This document shows, piece by piece, positions 53,440 to 62,614 of a stretch of 64,000 nt of DNA. Below the pieces are notes generated by a model. That model did not search any database. It saw only the letters and a list, made by a program, of their open reading frames with translations, and had not been told where the DNA came from. This DNA is from JBEVJK01 sp963791325 (lineage in GTDB: Bacteria; Pseudomonadota; Alphaproteobacteria; Rhizobiales; Rhizobiaceae), in contig CAWBRU010000002.1 of the NCBI GenBank assembly GCA_963791325.1, positions 372,001 through 436,000 of the forward strand, written 5' to 3'. How positions within the stretch are numbered: position 1 is the first letter of the stretch; each line of letters begins with the position of its first letter. The translations under genes were made by a program, and so were the position numbers.

Positions 53440-55341
53440 ATGGATCAGACGATTTACCTCGTCACGCTGGTTGCGACGGCATTGGTGCTGGTCGCGGCGT
53501 TCTCGAGCCTGATCGCGTTCCGGTTCGGCGCGCCGCTGCTGCTGCTTTTTCTCGGCATCGGCCTGGTGGCGGGCACCGACGGGCTGGGGCTGGAATTCGA
53601 CAATGCGGCGGTCGCCTATTTCGTCGGATCGTTGGCGCTCGCCGTCATCCTGTTCGATTCCGGCTTCGGCACGCCGCTCTCGGCCTTGCGGCAGGCGGCC
53701 GCGCCCGCTTTGTCGCTGGCGACGGTCGGCGTGGCGCTGACCACGCTGATGGTCGGCGCCGCCGTCCATGCGCTCACCCACCTCAATTGGCTGGAATCCT
53801 TCCTGCTTGGCGCCGCGGTGGCCTCGACCGATGCGGCGGCGGTGTTCTTCCTGCTGCGGGCCGGCAACATCTCGCTCCGCGACCGCGTCCGCTCGACCCT
53901 GGAGATCGAGTCGGGCACCAACGATCCGATCGCCATTTATATCACGCTGACGCTGGTCGAGGTGATCGCGCTCAACGCCGATCCGCAGGCGCAGCTGCTG
54001 CTGCTCGACCTGGTCATCGGCTTCGTCGAGCACATGGCCCTCGGCGCTGTGGTCGGCGTGCTCGGCGGCATCGCCATCGTTCGCCTGGTCGATCGCCTCA
54101 ATCTCGACAGCGGGCTGTTCCCGATCTTCGTGCTGACGCTGTCCTTGATGGTGTTTGCCGGCGCCGGGGCGATCGGCGGCTCGGGCTTTCTGGCCGTCTA
54201 TCTGGCCGGGATGGTCGCCGGCAATGCGCAGATCCGCGCCACCAACACGCTGAAGCGATTCCAGGACGGGATGTCGTGGCTGGCGCAGATCATCATGTTC
54301 CTGGTGCTCGGCCTGTTCGCCACGCCGTCGCAGTTTCCGGCGATCCTGGTGCCCTCGGTGCTGATCGGCCTGTTTCTGATCTTCATCGCCCGGCCGCTGG
54401 CGGTGGCGCTCTGTCTGCTGCCGTTCCGCGTGCCGCGCGCCGAGACGGCGTTCGTCTCCTGGGTCGGCTTGCGCGGCGCCGTCTCGATCCTGCTCGCTTT
54501 GTCGCCGCTGATCGGCGGCCTCGAAGAGGGCCGCATGATCTTCAACATCGCCTTCATCGTCGTGCTGGTCTCCCTGGTCGTGCAGGGTTGGACCGTCGGG
54601 CCGCTGGCCCGGCGGCTGAAGCTGGTGGTGCCGGCGCGGCTCGGCCCGCTCGACAAGGTCGAGCTCGAATTGCCGGGCTCGGCCCATCACGAGCTGTTGG
54701 CCTACACCGTCGTGCCCGGCAGCCCGGTGGCGCGCGGCCAGCGCATCCCGCGCTGGGCGCGGCCCTCGCTGGTCGTTCGCGAGGGCCGCTCGATGCGCTT
54801 CCAGGACATGGGCCGGCTGATTGCCGGCGACCACGTCTATATCTTCGTGCCCGACCGCTACCCGCGTCTGCTCGACCGGCTGTTTGCCAGCCGGGCGGAG
54901 GTGCATCCGGAGGACGAGGACTTCTTCGGCGCTTTTGCCATCGATCCGGCGCGTCAAGCGACGGATCTCGAGGCCGCCTATGGCGCGGCCATCACCGAGC
55001 CGGAGCGCGGCCTGGCGATCGGCGCCCTGGTTACCCAGCGGCTCGCCGGACATCCCGAATATGCCGACCGGGTGCCGCTCGGCCCGGTCGAGCTGATCGT
55101 GCGCGACATCGACGAGAAAGGCCGGATCGCCGCACTCGGGCTGGCGATCGAACCGCCCGCCAGGGTGCCGCGCGTGCCGTTCTTCCTGAGCTTCGGCGAA
55201 ATCGTCGACCGCCTCGCCGCGCTGTGGCGCCGGCTGCGGCCACGGCCCGCCGCGCCTGCCGAGCCGGCCCCGGACGGCACGCCGCCCGAGCCGCCGCTTG
55301 CCGGCAACGACGCCGCGACCGAAAGGCGTCTTGCATCATAG
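53440..55341 (+). CDS. Potassium/proton antiporter, CvrA/NhaP2 type
   Basis: A 633-residue CPA1 antiporter. Residues 1-400 hold about twelve membrane helices, with the ion-site Asp-rich stretch LLGAAVASTDAAAVFFLLRA near 120 and ESGTNDPIAIYITLTLVEV near 158. A cytoplasmic RCK_C-like domain follows (LELPGSAHHELLAYTVVPGS, FQDMGRLIAGDHVYIFVPD). Last comes a CorC/HlyC-type domain (ALGLAIEP near 565). This domain order is that of CvrA (YcgO). The gene separates gap from pgk. An overlapping frame from 53406 is a shadow. Confidence 0.92.
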   Translation: MDQTIYLVTLVATALVLVAAFSSLIAFRFGAPLLLLFLGIGLVAGTDGLGLEFDNAAVAYFVGSLALAVILFDSGFGTPLSALRQAAAPALSLATVGVALTTLMVGAAVHALTHLNWLESFLLGAAVASTDAAAVFFLLRAGNISLRDRVRSTLEIESGTNDPIAIYITLTLVEVIALNADPQAQLLLLDLVIGFVEHMALGAVVGVLGGIAIVRLVDRLNLDSGLFPIFVLTLSLMVFAGAGAIGGSGFLAVYLAGMVAGNAQIRATNTLKRFQDGMSWLAQIIMFLVLGLFATPSQFPAILVPSVLIGLFLIFIARPLAVALCLLPFRVPRAETAFVSWVGLRGAVSILLALSPLIGGLEEGRMIFNIAFIVVLVSLVVQGWTVGPLARRLKLVVPARLGPLDKVELELPGSAHHELLAYTVVPGSPVARGQRIPRWARPSLVVREGRSMRFQDMGRLIAGDHVYIFVPDRYPRLLDRLFASRAEVHPEDEDFFGAFAIDPARQATDLEAAYGAAITEPERGLAIGALVTQRLAGHPEYADRVPLGPVELIVRDIDEKGRIAALGLAIEPPARVPRVPFFLSFGEIVDRLAALWRRLRPRPAAPAEPAPDGTPPEPPLAGNDAATERRLAS

Positions 55342-55387
55342 GCCTTGCGCGATAAGGTCCGGCGGATTTCCCTGCGGAGGTTTCGCC

Positions 55388-56587
55388 GTGGCTCACCAGT
55401 TCAACACCCTCGACACGATCGGCAATGTCGCCGGCAAACGCGTTCTCGTCCGCGTCGACCTCAATGTGCCGATGGCCGACGGCAAGGTCAGCGACGTGAC
55501 CCGCATCGAGCGGGTGGCGCCGACCATCACCGAGCTTTCCGACAAGGGCGCCAAGGTCATCCTGCTCGCCCATTTCGGCCGGCCGAAGGGCGGCCATGAC
55601 CCGCAATACTCGCTGAAGCCGATCGCGGCGGCGACGGCCGCAGTGATCGGCCGTCCGGTGCGCTTTGCCGAGAACTGCATCGGCGAGGCCGCCGCGGCGG
55701 CGGTGGCCGAACTCGGCGACGGCGAAGTGCTGCTGCTCGAGAACACCCGCTTCCACAAGGGTGAGGAGAACAACGATCCCGACTTCGCCGCAGCACTTGC
55801 CGGGCATGGCGAGCTCTACGTCAACGATGCGTTCTCGGCCGCCCATCGCGCGCATGCCTCGACCGAGGGCCTGGCCCGCGGCCTGCCCGCTTATGCCGGG
55901 CGCACCATGCAGGCCGAGCTCGAGGCGCTGGAAAAGGGCCTCGGCAGCCCCAAACGTCCGGTGGTGGCGATCGTCGGCGGGGCCAAGGTCTCGACCAAGA
56001 TCGACCTGCTCACCAATCTGGTCAAACGGGTGGATGCGCTGGTCATCGGCGGCGGCATGGCCAATACCTTCCTCGCCGCGCGCGGCACGCCGGTCGGCAA
56101 GTCGCTGGCCGAGCACGACCTCGCCGACACGGCCAAGCAGATCATGATCGAGGCGGCCACCGCCGGCTGTGCCTTGGTGCTGCCGGTCGACGGGGTGGTG
56201 GCGCGCGAGTTCAAGGCGGGTGCCGACTGCGAGACCGTCGACATCGGCGCGATACCTGCCGACGCCATGGTGCTCGACGTCGGCGAAAAGACGGCCGCGG
56301 CGGTCAAGGATTGGATCGACCGCGCCGCCACGCTGGTCTGGAACGGGCCGCTCGGCGCCTTCGAGATACCGCCGTTCGACCGCGCGACGCTGGCGGTAGC
56401 CAAGCACGCGGCGGCGCGCACCGATGACGGCAAGCTGATCTCGGTGGCCGGCGGCGGCGACACCGTGGCGGCGCTCAACCAGGCGGGGGTGACCGCCGAC
56501 TTCACCTATGTGTCGACCGCCGGCGGTGCCTTCCTGGAGTGGATGGAGGGCAAGGCTTTGCCTGGCGTCGAAGTGCTCAAGGCCTGA
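55388..56587 (+). CDS. pgk: Phosphoglycerate kinase
   Basis: A 399-residue PGK with a GTG start at 55388, preceded at 7 nt by GGAGG. Motifs: GKRVLVRVDLNVPMADGKV near residue 16, LLAHFGRPKG near 60, ENTRFHKGEENNDPDFAAAL near 118, VVAIVGGAKVSTKIDLL near 195 and the nucleotide loop SVAGGGDTVAALNQAG near 355. It transfers phosphate between 1,3-bisphosphoglycerate and ADP. Its 3' end overlaps a small minus-strand gene by 11 nt. Confidence 0.96.
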   Translation: MAHQFNTLDTIGNVAGKRVLVRVDLNVPMADGKVSDVTRIERVAPTITELSDKGAKVILLAHFGRPKGGHDPQYSLKPIAAATAAVIGRPVRFAENCIGEAAAAAVAELGDGEVLLLENTRFHKGEENNDPDFAAALAGHGELYVNDAFSAAHRAHASTEGLARGLPAYAGRTMQAELEALEKGLGSPKRPVVAIVGGAKVSTKIDLLTNLVKRVDALVIGGGMANTFLAARGTPVGKSLAEHDLADTAKQIMIEAATAGCALVLPVDGVVAREFKAGADCETVDIGAIPADAMVLDVGEKTAAAVKDWIDRAATLVWNGPLGAFEIPPFDRATLAVAKHAAARTDDGKLISVAGGGDTVAALNQAGVTADFTYVSTAGGAFLEWMEGKALPGVEVLKA

Positions 56588-56732
56588 GGAGGGCGGCGAG
56601 CGACATCGCCGCGAGCGCAGCGACCGCGATCTTCCAGAAGTCGCCGCGCCGGCGCAGGCCCGGCAGGCCGAGCGGCTTGATCAAATGGAGCGCCATCGCT
56701 GCGATGAGAAGCAGCGCCAAAATCTTGCCCAT
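56577..56732 (-). CDS. Small membrane protein, 51 residues
   Basis: Read from an ATG at 56732 the frame gives MGKILALLLIAAMALHLIKP, then LGLPGLRRRGDFWKIAVAAL and AAMSLAALLRP. It has two hydrophobic helices joined by a basic LRRRGDFWK turn. The arrangement resembles short conserved membrane proteins annotated next to pgk/fba in Hyphomicrobiales, but I cannot name a family. It is convergent with pgk and overlaps its stop. Its size makes it easy to miss. Confidence 0.65.
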   Translation of the reverse strand: MGKILALLLIAAMALHLIKPLGLPGLRRRGDFWKIAVAALAAMSLAALLRP

Positions 56733-56797
56733 CGTCCGGCTTTACCGCAGATCACCGGCCGGGCAAAGATCGGCCGGGCACGGTTCGGGAGGAAGCC

Positions 56798-58705
56798 ATG
56801 GCATCGCGCTATTTCGAGGTCTATCGCCGCTGGCAAGCGGAGCCCGAAGCGTTCTGGGCGGATGCAGCCGGCGCGATCGACTGGTTCGAGCCGTGGAGCA
56901 AGGTGTTCGATCCAGACGCCGGCGTATATGGCCGCTGGTTCACCGGTGCGCTGTGCAACACCTGCTACAACGCACTCGACCGCCACGTCGAGAACGGCCG
57001 CGGCGGCCAACCGGCGCTGATCTATGACAGCCCGCTCGCCGGCACGCGGAAGAGCTTCACCTATGCCGAGCTGAAGGACGAGGTCGAGGCGCTTGCCGCC
57101 GTGCTCATCGACCTCGGCATCGTCAAGGGCGACCGGGTCATCATCTATATGCCGATGGTGCCAGAGGCGGTGTTTGCCATGCTGGCCTGCGCGCGCATCG
57201 GCGCCATCCACTCGGTGGTGTTCGGCGGCTTCGCCGCGCGCGAGCTTGCCACCCGTATCGACGATGCCGCGCCGCGGCTGGTCGTCTCGGCCTCCTGCGG
57301 GCTCGAGCCGGGCCGCATCGTCGCCTATAAGCCGCTGCTCGACAGCGCCATCGCCCAAGCAAGACACCGGCCGGAACATTGCCTCATTCTGCAGCGGGAC
57401 GCTGAACGCTGCACGCTCACGGCACCGCGCGACCTCGACTATGCCGCGGCCGTCGCCGCCGCCAGGCAGGCCGGCCGCAGGGTGCCCTGCGCAGCGCTGG
57501 CCGCCACCGATCCGCTCTACGTCCTCTACACCTCCGGCACCACCGGCCAGCCCAAGGGGGTGGTCCGCGACCAGGGCGGCCATATGGTCGCGCTCACCTG
57601 GTCAATGGCCAATGAGTTCGGCGTGCGCCCGGGCGAAACCTTCTGGGCGGCCTCCGATGTCGGCTGGGTGGTCGGCCACTCCTACATCGTCTATGGCCCG
57701 CTGTTGCATGGCGCCACCACGATCCTGTTCGAGGGCAAGCCGGTCGGCACGCCCGATGCCGGCACCTATTGGCGCGTGATTGCCGAGCATGGCGTGGTGG
57801 CACTGTTCACCGCGCCGACCGCCTTTCGGGCGATCAAGCGCGAGGATCCGGCCGGCGCCCTGGTGCCCGGCTACGACCTCTCCCGCTTCCGCACCCTATT
57901 CCTGGCCGGCGAGCGGGCCGACCCGGAAACGGTAAAGTGGGCCGAGCAGAAGCTCGGCGTGCCGGTCATCGATCATTGGTGGCAGACGGAGACCGGATCG
58001 CCGATGTCGCAGAACCCGGTCGGTCTCGGCCTGCTGCCGGTCAAATACGGCTCGCCCGGCGTGCCGATGCCGGGTTACGACATCCGGATCCGCGACGACG
58101 CCGGCCAGCCGCTGCCGGCGGGCAAGCTCGGCAACGTCGTGGTCAAATTGCCGCTGCCGCCCGGCTGCCTGCCGACCCTGTGGAATGCCGATCAGCGGTT
58201 CCGCGACGCCTATCTCGCCGAATTCCCGGGCTTCTACAAGACGGCCGACGCCGGCTTCCTCGACGACGACGGCTACCTGTTCGTCATGGCCCGCACCGAC
58301 GACATCATCAATGTCGCCGGGCACCGGCTGTCGACGGGCGGCATGGAGGAGGTGCTGGCCGAGCATCCGGACGTCGCCGAATGCGCCGTGATCGGCATGG
58401 CCGACACGGTCAAGGGCCAGGTGCCGTGCGGCTTCGTCGTGCTCAACGCCGGCGTTGCCCGGCAAGCCGAGGAGATCGAGCGGGAGATCATCCAGTTGGT
58501 GCGCGAGCGCATCGGCGCGGTCGCGGCGATGCGCACGGTGCTGGTCATCAAGCGCTTGCCCAAGACGCGCTCGGGCAAGATCCTGCGCGCCACCATGCAG
58601 AAGATCGCCGACGGAGAAGGCTACCAGGTGCCGGCGACGATCGATGACCCGGTGATCCTCGACGAGATTTCCGCGGCATTGGCGGCGCGCGGCATCGGCG
58701 GCTAA
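56798..58705 (+). CDS. prpE: Propionyl-CoA synthetase
   Basis: A 635-residue AMP-forming acyl-CoA synthetase. The N-terminal ACS domain starts FEVYRRWQAEPEAFWADAAG, typical of PrpE. ATP-binding P-loop YTSGTTGQPKGVVRDQGGHM lies near residue 245, DHWWQTETGSPMSQNP near 393, GHRLSTGGMEEVLAEHPDVA near 510, and the acetyl-regulated lysine in KTRSGKILRATMQKIADGEG near 590. It activates propionate (and probably acetate) to the CoA ester. The RGD-like VRDQGGH after the P-loop favours PrpE over AcsA. Confidence 0.93.
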   Translation: MASRYFEVYRRWQAEPEAFWADAAGAIDWFEPWSKVFDPDAGVYGRWFTGALCNTCYNALDRHVENGRGGQPALIYDSPLAGTRKSFTYAELKDEVEALAAVLIDLGIVKGDRVIIYMPMVPEAVFAMLACARIGAIHSVVFGGFAARELATRIDDAAPRLVVSASCGLEPGRIVAYKPLLDSAIAQARHRPEHCLILQRDAERCTLTAPRDLDYAAAVAAARQAGRRVPCAALAATDPLYVLYTSGTTGQPKGVVRDQGGHMVALTWSMANEFGVRPGETFWAASDVGWVVGHSYIVYGPLLHGATTILFEGKPVGTPDAGTYWRVIAEHGVVALFTAPTAFRAIKREDPAGALVPGYDLSRFRTLFLAGERADPETVKWAEQKLGVPVIDHWWQTETGSPMSQNPVGLGLLPVKYGSPGVPMPGYDIRIRDDAGQPLPAGKLGNVVVKLPLPPGCLPTLWNADQRFRDAYLAEFPGFYKTADAGFLDDDGYLFVMARTDDIINVAGHRLSTGGMEEVLAEHPDVAECAVIGMADTVKGQVPCGFVVLNAGVARQAEEIEREIIQLVRERIGAVAAMRTVLVIKRLPKTRSGKILRATMQKIADGEGYQVPATIDDPVILDEISAALAARGIGG

Positions 58706-58788
58706 GTTCGACGCTTGCCGAGATCGCGCTTGACGCCGTCACGGCGCCGGCGCAAGCGTCGGCCGGCGCCACAGGGAGATCGCCGAAG

Positions 58789-59574
58789 ATGAGACTGGAA
58801 GGCAAGACGGCAATCGTCAGCGGATCAGCGGCCGGCATCGGCTACGCCATCGCCGAGCGGCTGCTCGCCGAGGGCGCCCGCGTCGTCGCGGCCGATGTCG
58901 ACCGCAGCCGCGGCGAAAAGGCGGCGGCTGAGCTCGCCGCGGCCGGCGACGTCCGCTTCGTGCCGACAGACGTCGCCAAGCGGGCTCAAGTCGAGGCGCT
59001 GGTCGAGGCGGCGCTTGCCGCGCACGGCAGCATCGAAATCCTGGTCAACAATGCCGGCATCGTTCACGGCGCCGATTTCCTCGATTTGGAGGAGGCCGAT
59101 TTCGACCGGGTGCTGGCGGTCAATCTCAAAGGCGCCTTCCTCCTCGGCCAGGCCGTAGCGCGCCACATGGTGGCGCGCGTCAAGGCCGGCGAGAAGCCCG
59201 GCGCCATCGTCAACATGTCGTCGGTCAATGCGGTGTTCGCCATCGCCAACCAGCTCCCCTATTCGGTGTCGAAGGGCGGCATCAACCAGCTGACCAAGGT
59301 CATGGCGCTGTCGCTTGCCCCCTATGGCATCCGCGTCAACGCCATCGGCCCCGGCTCGATCATGACCGACATGCTGTCGAGCGTGAACGCCGACCCGGCC
59401 GCCATGAACCGCATCTTGTCGCGCACCCCGCTCGGGCGCATCGGCGCGCCCGCCGAGATCGCGGCGATCGCCGCCTTCCTGGCCTCCGACGACGCCAGCT
59501 ACATCACCGGCCAGACGATCTATGCCGATGGCGGCCGGCTGCCGCTGAACTACACCGTGCCGGTGAAAGACTAG
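58789..59574 (+). CDS. SDR-family oxidoreductase
   Basis: A 261-residue classical SDR with KTAIVSGSAAGIGYAIAERL at the cofactor loop, NNAGIVHGADFLDLEEADFD near residue 88, NMSSVNAVFAIANQLPYSVS with the Tyr-x-x-x-Lys in YSVSKGG near 158, and ITGQTIYADGGRLPLNY at the end. This looks like the glucose-1-dehydrogenase or 3-oxoacyl-reductase-like branch. Substrate unknown. The TAG stop is contributed by the CTAG at the edge of the 59571-59675 repeat. It follows prpE by 83 nt. Confidence 0.9.
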   Translation: MRLEGKTAIVSGSAAGIGYAIAERLLAEGARVVAADVDRSRGEKAAAELAAAGDVRFVPTDVAKRAQVEALVEAALAAHGSIEILVNNAGIVHGADFLDLEEADFDRVLAVNLKGAFLLGQAVARHMVARVKAGEKPGAIVNMSSVNAVFAIANQLPYSVSKGGINQLTKVMALSLAPYGIRVNAIGPGSIMTDMLSSVNADPAAMNRILSRTPLGRIGAPAEIAAIAAFLASDDASYITGQTIYADGGRLPLNYTVPVKD

Positions 59575-59675
59575 AGCAATTCCAGGAAAAGTGGCAACGG
59601 TTGTCCGTCCGGAATTGCGGAAAAACAAAGACTTAGAGCGGAGCACCGATTCAAAGAAACGATGATCCGCGCTAG
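59571..59675 (+). repeat. CTAG-bounded 105-bp intergenic repeat, complete copy
   Basis: Starts CTAGAGCAATTCCAGG and ends GATCCGCGCTAG. Two hairpin-forming modules are visible: the first is bounded by GCAATTCC and GGAATTGC, the second runs from AGCGGAGCACCGA to GATCCGCGCT. It fills the whole gap between two convergent genes. The left CTAG gives the TAG stop of the SDR gene, and the right CTAG, read on the other strand, gives the TAG stop of the glycosyltransferase. Confidence 0.9.
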
Positions 59676-60703
59676 CGCAGCAGATCGGCAAGGAAGCGGC
59701 TGACGTCGGCGCCGATCCGGTCCCAGGCGAACGCCGACAGGTCCGGGCCGGTCGGCCGCGGCGCCGCAAGCCCGGCGAGGAAGCGCTCGATCACCGCGGT
59801 GCTGATGTCGCCGTCGAACAGCTCGACCCACGCCTCGCCCGCCATCGCCTGCAGCTCCGGCAGGCTGCCGATGCGCGGTGCCAGCACCGGCTTGTTGCGC
59901 GACAGCGCGTGCAGGGCAGCGCCGCTGTTCAAGATGTTGCGGTAGGGCAGGACGACGGCGTCCTGGGCATCGATCGCGGCTTCGAGCTCCTCGCCCGGGA
60001 CGGTGCCGGTTCGAAGGTCGAGACGGATGCGCGGGTCGCCCTGGCCGGCTGCGCGGATCCTGGCGGCGAGTGCGGGATCGTCGCAGCTGCCGATCACGGT
60101 GAGGCGAAACGGCGCGGTCTCGACTGCCGCCGCGGCCGCCACCAGGGCTTCGACGTTCTTGTAGGTACGGATCAACCCGAAAAAAAGCAGGCGGTTGTGG
60201 CCTTCGCCGGCGCGGCTGGGCTGCGGCGGGCCGTACGCATCCTCATAGCGGCCGTGCACCGTGACCAGGCTGCGTACCCCGGCAAGTGCCGGATAGGCCG
60301 ATAGCAGCAGCTGCCGCGAATTCTCCGACAAAAGGATGACGCCGTCCAGCAGGCGCAGGAACAGCCGCCCGGTGAGGGTGATGCGATGGTCGCCCCGGTC
60401 GTGCGGCCGGATGTTGTGGACGACCCACACATATTTCGTGCCGCGCCTGATTTTGTCGAGCAGCATGCGGGCAAGGATCTTGACCTCGTCCGCCTTTACC
60501 GGACCGAAGAAGCTGTTCGGCCAATGGAAGAGGACGATCTCGTAGCGGCCCCGCCCGGTCTCCGCCCGTTGCCAGGGCAGCACCTGAAAACGAGACCGAT
60601 CGAGGCTGGCCGAGAACCGCCCGGTGAAGCTGTTCGCCTCCGACGCGATCGGATTGATGGCCAGTATCGGCTTGCGCGGCTTTGGGTCGACCGGTTCGGG
60701 CAT
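59672..60703 (-). CDS. Glycosyltransferase (GT-B fold)
   Basis: A 343-residue GT-B glycosyltransferase without membrane helices. The N-terminal half has ILAINPIASEANSFTGRFSA and VWVVHNIRPHDRGDHRITLT; the C-terminal nucleotide-sugar half has LLFFGLIRTYKNVEALVAAA near residue 170, and DAVVLPYRNILNSGAALHAL near 250 with the usual NSG turn. It is distantly like mannosyl/glucosyltransferases that assemble exopolysaccharide. Donor and acceptor are unknown. The stop lies in the repeat end. Confidence 0.88.
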   Translation of the reverse strand: MPEPVDPKPRKPILAINPIASEANSFTGRFSASLDRSRFQVLPWQRAETGRGRYEIVLFHWPNSFFGPVKADEVKILARMLLDKIRRGTKYVWVVHNIRPHDRGDHRITLTGRLFLRLLDGVILLSENSRQLLLSAYPALAGVRSLVTVHGRYEDAYGPPQPSRAGEGHNRLLFFGLIRTYKNVEALVAAAAAVETAPFRLTVIGSCDDPALAARIRAAGQGDPRIRLDLRTGTVPGEELEAAIDAQDAVVLPYRNILNSGAALHALSRNKPVLAPRIGSLPELQAMAGEAWVELFDGDISTAVIERFLAGLAAPRPTGPDLSAFAWDRIGADVSRFLADLLR

Positions 60704-60745
60704 GGGCGTCTTTTGGCGCGACGGCCGCCGGTTGACAAGGCGCTG

Positions 60746-62512
60746 CTAAGGCTGGCTCGGGCGGGTGTCCGCGCTGGTCACTTCGGCGGCGGGCGGGTCG
60801 CCGGCCACTACCCGGTCACGCCCTGTCTCCTTGGCCCGATAGAGGCGCCTGTCGGCAACCGCCAGCAGCTCATCCAGCCCGGCCGCCGCATCGGCAGTGG
60901 CTTCGGCGACGCCGAACGAGGCAGTGAAGCGGATCGGCTCGGAGGGGATTTCGGCGGCCCCGGCCGGGCCGACCGGCGGGCAAGCGCACGCCGCCAGCGC
61001 GATGCGCAGCCGCTCGGCCACAAGCGTCGCTTCGGCCAGCGTCGCCGCGGGCAACAGAATGCCGAACTCCTCGCCGCCCAGCCGGCCGACGGTGCCGCCG
61101 GGGCCGGCCGCCGAGCGGCACACCGCCGCCAGCATCTTCAGCACGGCATCGCCGCCGGCGTGGCCGAAGCGGTCATTGATCTGCTTGAAGCGGTCGATGT
61201 CGAGCACCACCAGGGCCAGCGGACGGCCGTCGCGTTGCCTCTCGGCAACGGCGAAGGCTGCAGCGAAGGCGCGGCGGTTGGCCAGCCCGGTCAGCGGATC
61301 ACGCTCGGCCAGGCCTCGCAGCCGGCCGTGCTCGGCCCGCTCGAGGCGCCGCAGGCGGCCGCCGAGCCGCAGCATCACCGCCACGAGGGTCACCGCCAGG
61401 GCCGCCGACAAGGGCAGCAGCGGCGACTGGCTGCGCAGCAGGTCGAGGTAGAGCTGGCCGCGGGAGACCGCCTTCAGGAGCAGCCAGTCGTCGCCGACCC
61501 AGCTGTAGATCAGGAAGCTGCCATCGCCGGCGCGCACGCTTCCGGCACCGGCGGTCGACCGGGTCGGCAAGATCTGCGCGCGAATCTCGGCCGGGAAGAC
61601 CGGCTTGCCCGAGCGGCTGAAGCGGGCGTCGGTGGAGGCCAGGGTGGCACCCTGGCGGTCGATCAGCACGAAGCCGGGAGCAGGCGGTTCGGGGCTGTCG
61701 GCCTGGACGGCGGCGTCGAGAAGGTATTGCTGCAGCATGAACAAGGCGATGATGCCGCGGACGCGGCCGTCCGTGGTCAGCGGCAACGCGAGGCCGACGC
61801 TTGGCCGTGTTGCGTCGCCTTCGGGCAACGGCGCGCCCCAGGTGAGACCGTCGGTCACGTCCTTGCCGGCAAGTGCGGCTTGAAAATAGGGCCGGCCGGC
61901 AACCAGCCTGAGCAGCGCGGCCGTATCCTTGTCCGGCAGGTCCGGCACCGCCGCAAGCAGCCCATTGCTGGACACATAGACGGCACGCACACTCATCGGA
62001 TCGACCGCCACGATGGCGCCGATGATCTCGCTGAAGCGACGTGCCAGCACCAGATCGGCCGGCAGGTCGGCATCGTTGCGGGCGAAGCCCGGCAGGCCGG
62101 TCAGCAGATCGGGACCGACACCGCGGATCGGCGGGCTGGTGCCGCGCCCCGGCACGCTCCACGCTGCTTGCGCCCGCTGTCCATAACCGCGCTGCAAGCC
62201 GGGATCGCCGGCAAAATCGTCGTCGACCGGCAGCTTCAATATCTGCTGGGAACCGAGCCGCAAAAACTGCAGCTCGCGCTGTCCGGCCGCCACGGCAATC
62301 TCGATCCGCCGGGCTTCGGCGGCGAGTTCGTCCCGGCTGAGACGCAAGGCGCGGGCGTGGAAGCCGAGGGCCTCGCGCCCGATCAGCAGGATCAGCGCCA
62401 CGCCAATCAGCACGGCGAGCGTCACCGCCATCCGGCTCGCATTGCGGCGTCGGCGATCCGGGACGATCCTATCAGGCCGGAAGGCGGTCGCGGGCTTCGG
62501 GGCGAGGGTCAT
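60746..62512 (-). CDS. Membrane diguanylate cyclase with periplasmic sensor domain
   Basis: A 588-residue protein. A membrane helix near residue 30 (VTLAVLIGVALILLIGREAL), a periplasmic dCACHE-like sensor domain (about 55-350), a second helix (PLLPLSAALAVTLVAVMLRL near 365) and a GGDEF domain follow in order. The domain begins RDPLTGLANRRAFAAAFAVA, with DIDRFKQINDRFGHAGGDAV and the active site GRLGGEEFGILLP. It should make cyclic di-GMP. The RxxD inhibitory site expected seven to ten residues before GGEEF is replaced by GPGG, so product feedback is probably absent. Confidence 0.92.
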   Translation of the reverse strand: MTLAPKPATAFRPDRIVPDRRRRNASRMAVTLAVLIGVALILLIGREALGFHARALRLSRDELAAEARRIEIAVAAGQRELQFLRLGSQQILKLPVDDDFAGDPGLQRGYGQRAQAAWSVPGRGTSPPIRGVGPDLLTGLPGFARNDADLPADLVLARRFSEIIGAIVAVDPMSVRAVYVSSNGLLAAVPDLPDKDTAALLRLVAGRPYFQAALAGKDVTDGLTWGAPLPEGDATRPSVGLALPLTTDGRVRGIIALFMLQQYLLDAAVQADSPEPPAPGFVLIDRQGATLASTDARFSRSGKPVFPAEIRAQILPTRSTAGAGSVRAGDGSFLIYSWVGDDWLLLKAVSRGQLYLDLLRSQSPLLPLSAALAVTLVAVMLRLGGRLRRLERAEHGRLRGLAERDPLTGLANRRAFAAAFAVAERQRDGRPLALVVLDIDRFKQINDRFGHAGGDAVLKMLAAVCRSAAGPGGTVGRLGGEEFGILLPAATLAEATLVAERLRIALAACACPPVGPAGAAEIPSEPIRFTASFGVAEATADAAAGLDELLAVADRRLYRAKETGRDRVVAGDPPAAEVTSADTRPSQP

Positions 62513-62614
62513 CCGGCGGCGCGGTCAAGGGGGCAGAAGCGGAGGGCGATTGTCCGTCCCGGCCGGCCGGATGGCAAGTGTGAAGCCGCGTCGGTGTGCC
62601 TTGCCCGGCTGGAG

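Noticed and set aside
53406..55355. 649-codon frame overlapping the antiporter
   Set aside because: Arg/Gly/Ala-rich frame-shifted shadow; the antiporter frame has clear transmembrane and regulatory domains.
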